In this document: positions 62,101-64,000 of the stretch, one piece after another
Layout of the letters: each line of letters starts with the position of its first letter
Numbering within the stretch: the first letter of the stretch is position 1
The notes under the pieces: model-generated
Databases searched by the model: none
What the model saw: only the letters and a program-made list of their open reading frames with translations
Told to the model about the DNA's origin: nothing
Assembly (NCBI GenBank): GCA_008125075.1
Contig: VLTH01000001.1
Location: 62,001 to 126,000 of the forward strand
Length of the DNA: 64,000 bases
Reading direction: 5' to 3'
Origin: Acetivibrio alkalicellulosi
GTDB taxonomy: Bacteria; Bacillota; Clostridia; Acetivibrionales; Acetivibrionaceae
Program-made: the position numbers and the translations under genes

Positions 62101-64000
62101 GAAGGGGTTGGAATCGTTATATTAAAACCTTTAAGTCAGGCAGAGAGAGATGGAGATACGATATATGGGGTTATAAAAGGAAGCTTTGTAAATCATGGTG
62201 GAAAGGCAGAATCATACACGGCACCTAATTCCCATATGCAGTCAGAGTTAATTGTAGAAGCTTGTAACCGTGCAGGAATTTCGCCTGATACGATTACATA
62301 CATGGAAGCTCACGGGACAGGAACTAAGCTGGGAGATCCAATAGAATTCTCTGGGTTAAAGAAAGCATTTGATATACTCCACCAAAAATGGAATATTGAC
62401 AACGTGATGCATTATTGCGGTATTGGTTCAGTAAAAACTAACATTGGGCACTTGGAAATGGCTGCTGGCATGGCAGGGCTATTTAAAGTACTTTTATCTA
62501 TGAAGTATAAAAAAATACCGAAGATGCTCCATTTTAAAGAAGTAAATCCTTACGTTTGTACAGAAGGTACTCCTTTCTATTTTGTTACAGAAACAAAAGA
62601 GTGGAAACATTTAAGACGGAATGACAATCAGATAATTCCATATAGAGCAGGTATTAGCTCTTTTGGCTTTGGTGGTGTGAATGCTCATTTGATTGTGGAA
62701 GAATATATACGAGAAAAACAAGAAATACCAATGAGCATTCCAGCATTGTTCTTATTTTCAGCAAAAACCATCCCAGTGCTAAAGGAAAATATAAAAGCTA
62801 TGATTGCGTTTTTGTCAGAAGAGAGAACCATCTCTATTTATGATATGGCATATACATTGCAGACAGGTCGCGAAGAGATGGAGGAACGCTTTGCAGTTAT
62901 TTCAAATTCAAAGGAAGAATTGTTAATCCAGTTGAAGGCGTTTTTGGCTGAACCGAAAGCTGTAAATATTTTAAGAAGAAAAGAGAAATTAAAGCAGTCA
63001 GGTGCTGAAACGAGTCCGAATGCTCATATTATTGACCAGTTGATTGAGAAGATGCAGCTAGAAGAATTGCGGAACCTTTGGTTATGTGGATATAAGATAA
63101 ACTGGGAGCTGCTGTATGAACAGAAACCTCACAGGGTATCCCTTCCCACCTATTCATTTGACAAGAAAAGGCATTGGATTCCTTGCAATCGATTCACACG
63201 TAATCAACGTTATAGTTCAAAAAATGGTTTATTTGATGAATTTGTGATTTCAAAAAGTATGAAGTCAGGACTTATGTTTAAGAAGAATTTTAGCAGTACA
63301 GATTTCCAAGTAAAGCATGCAAGTATAAATAATAAATCCTGTATTTCACTATCAGTTTTGTTGGAAATGCTTTGTAATCAGATAGCTATAATAGACCCCG
63401 AGAAAAGGTTAATCATAAAAAATATTGAGGCAGATGAGCCACTTGTTTTTGATGAAAACGAAATAGACCTATATTTGTACCTAACTGAAAAAGAGGAAAG
63501 TCGTTATGTATTTACATTTTCCGATAGTGCAGAGGAAGGTAAAGTCTATGCAAAAGGTGAGTTCCATTTTGAAGGAAATCGTGATATAGAACAATTGGAA
63601 ACAATAGTTTTAGATGAAATAAAGGAACGTTGCTTTAACAGATTAGATGAAAACCAAATATATGAAAAGCTAGAGCACTTCAATTTACGCTATGATTCTT
63701 ATTTGAAATCAATTCATACCGTATTTATTAATGAACAGGAAGGGATTGCAGAAATTACCTTATCAGACTGGGTGTGTGGGGAGTTAAAAGGCTGTTTCAT
63801 TCACTCAGTAGTAATGGAAGCGGTTCTGCAATCCTTACCAATGATTTGGGAGGAAGGCAGTTTGCGGATTCCAAAGGGAGTTCAGCAAGTTGATGTTTGC
63901 CATTTAATGGATAAACAGAGCTATGTTTATATTAAGAAATATGGACAGAATCATTACAATGCTCTTGTAACAGACTCCTGTGGAACGATTTGTGCCAGAT
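59113..64000 (+). CDS. Modular trans-AT polyketide synthase (KR-ACP-ACP-KS-DH-like), runs off the window
   Basis: An open frame of 1629 codons with no stop, starting at ATG 59113 behind AGGGGGG. Domains: ketoreductase, with a structural half (about 85-250) and catalytic half (about 255-430: GGNGGIG, LLLFSSIVS, then YAYAN); two nearly identical acyl carrier proteins with Ser 555 and Ser 655 in GFESI, exactly 100 residues apart; a charged linker (about 700-760, including VVKEKEE repeated); ketosynthase (about 762-1195) with C932 in DTACSSS, H1067 in EAHGTGT and H1113 in NIGHLE; the post-KS LPTYSFDKKRHWI linker; and a dehydratase-like domain from about 1375. No AT domain lies within the module, so malonyl is supplied in trans by the upstream protein. 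The dehydratase keeps H1402 but has lost several motif residues. The product is unknown. Confidence 0.93.
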   Translation, partial: MISKDYILRMVKEYKISSGEGARILKMLTQGRKIEEKDITQLLLYSCEYEKKELHYQNQEHEESIVIFDEDSMLKKTLQKLNSFSNSNMMLVNLGEKESLDNFFLELRQKKIELSCIIFNIKSEKFGVLSGVSGYAALEKGLLSVFEITKALFMSGLDRNVRIFFLYESSGLGSAPLFSGMQGFFKTACLENQKVAYKTIGLEPFNPEKIGKILEEEIQLDIYNEDVCYVGDKRYVKSIKPIEREKILKNSVLKSGGTYLLIGGNGGIGFAIAKFLAEKYKANLVISGRRERSQSIQDKVTELVQLGAQVEYVRADITQKESATLLVQLAKRRFGNINGVFQIAGVIKDNYIMKKSKSEWKEVISPKVMGTLHIHEALIDEKIDFLLLFSSIVSVVGNNGQCDYAYANSFLDEFAFYREQLRKAGRCQGKTISINWPLWKDGGMKVPKEVEKYFKSTLGMVSIENDMGIRVLEDILNMESVQTVAVTGFREKLNKRLGMISKGKEKEGEKKEQIGETDFLNEIHCFVKSTIGTILKVEIADVDVEGAFSEYGFESITYTELANLVNEEYDIDLNPTIFFEYPVIKGFAQYIVDNYREKMKKNFRTKLMGIRELGNSAVSEEVFSSFIKKVVVQILKVREEDIDMEGTFNEYGFESITYTELVNRINEEYAIDLNPTVFFEYPVIGDFVKHLLNHFELEMKGFSRSEMVKDDYKDNGWTKEGALEEQIVIVDEVVKEKEETILVDEVVKEKEESVHMICKGEREPVAIIGISGKMPGSNSLEEFWKHIERGEDLVQEIPAERWNWKEYYGDKHEANKSYSKWGGFIPDIDKFDASFFHISAHEASLMDPQHRMLLQTVWEAVEDAGYKASCFAGTNTGVFVGIGVNDYGDLMYQNNVDIEAHTSTGNYVSAAANRISYVFDLHGPSEPVDTACSSSLVAIHRAVENIQNHNCDMAIAGGVNALLSPKAYISFSKAGMLSPDGKCKTFDKNANGYVRSEGVGIVILKPLSQAERDGDTIYGVIKGSFVNHGGKAESYTAPNSHMQSELIVEACNRAGISPDTITYMEAHGTGTKLGDPIEFSGLKKAFDILHQKWNIDNVMHYCGIGSVKTNIGHLEMAAGMAGLFKVLLSMKYKKIPKMLHFKEVNPYVCTEGTPFYFVTETKEWKHLRRNDNQIIPYRAGISSFGFGGVNAHLIVEEYIREKQEIPMSIPALFLFSAKTIPVLKENIKAMIAFLSEERTISIYDMAYTLQTGREEMEERFAVISNSKEELLIQLKAFLAEPKAVNILRRKEKLKQSGAETSPNAHIIDQLIEKMQLEELRNLWLCGYKINWELLYEQKPHRVSLPTYSFDKKRHWIPCNRFTRNQRYSSKNGLFDEFVISKSMKSGLMFKKNFSSTDFQVKHASINNKSCISLSVLLEMLCNQIAIIDPEKRLIIKNIEADEPLVFDENEIDLYLYLTEKEESRYVFTFSDSAEEGKVYAKGEFHFEGNRDIEQLETIVLDEIKERCFNRLDENQIYEKLEHFNLRYDSYLKSIHTVFINEQEGIAEITLSDWVCGELKGCFIHSVVMEAVLQSLPMIWEEGSLRIPKGVQQVDVCHLMDKQSYVYIKKYGQNHYNALVTDSCGTICAR

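Noticed and set aside
61796-62125. 109-residue plus-strand frame
   Set aside because: It lies in the wrong frame inside the ketosynthase domain of the PKS.

Overview
This window is low-GC, Firmicutes-type DNA. It most likely comes from an anaerobic, endospore-forming, cellulosome-producing clostridium (Ruminiclostridium/Acetivibrio-like). The evidence is AGGAGG ribosome sites throughout, a dipicolinate synthase subunit (sporulation), a GH5-CBM6 enzyme ending in a type I dockerin, a dapL-type lysine/cell-wall gene, and a clostridial-style tmRNA. The species assignment is an inference.

Layout. 0-2.7 kb: two minus-strand envelope genes with copper-amine-oxidase-N (stalk) domains, one an HtrA-type protease, then smpB and ssrA (tmRNA), which work together in ribosome rescue. 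2.7-8.3 kb: a mobile-DNA graveyard downstream of ssrA with a truncated IS1182-type transposase, a truncated phage tail gene, a serine-recombinase scrap and a flavodoxin scrap. Between these lie a cold-shock gene with a striking leader hairpin and a SUKH/Rpn pair bracketed by a ~210-bp direct repeat. 8.3-22.8 kb: ordinary chromosomal genes: AraC/GyrI regulator, DUF6544-like membrane protein, two copies of a cspA plus zinc-ribbon module, nitronate monooxygenase, ribonuclease Z beside a dead tatD fragment, radical SAM protein, CPBP protease, dpaB plus a tautomerase, two cyclic-nucleotide-domain proteins and dapL. 22.8-27 kb: dockerin-bearing cellulase and a small secreted/anchored protein pair, with two copies of a 112-bp hairpin element.

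27.1-48.9 kb is a single gene for a 7261-residue secreted protein built from an acidic hexapeptide array, four ~212-residue repeats, about nine FN3 domains, and two copies of a very large PKD-CARDB x4-containing super-module. A ~400-residue helical region and InlB/Big-type repeats follow. It has no visible SLH, LPXTG or dockerin anchor.

49.3-55.4 kb is a MarR-controlled ABC-transporter operon (two ATPases, an FtsX-type permease, two ABC-2 permeases, the last one frameshifted). 55.6-64 kb is the start of a trans-AT polyketide synthase cluster. It has a consensus promoter, then a fused acyl-hydrolase-like AT / true AT / PfaD enoyl-reductase protein, then a modular PKS (KR-ACP-ACP-KS-degenerate DH) that runs off the window. 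The transporter operon directly upstream could export, or protect against, the polyketide; this is inferred from position only.
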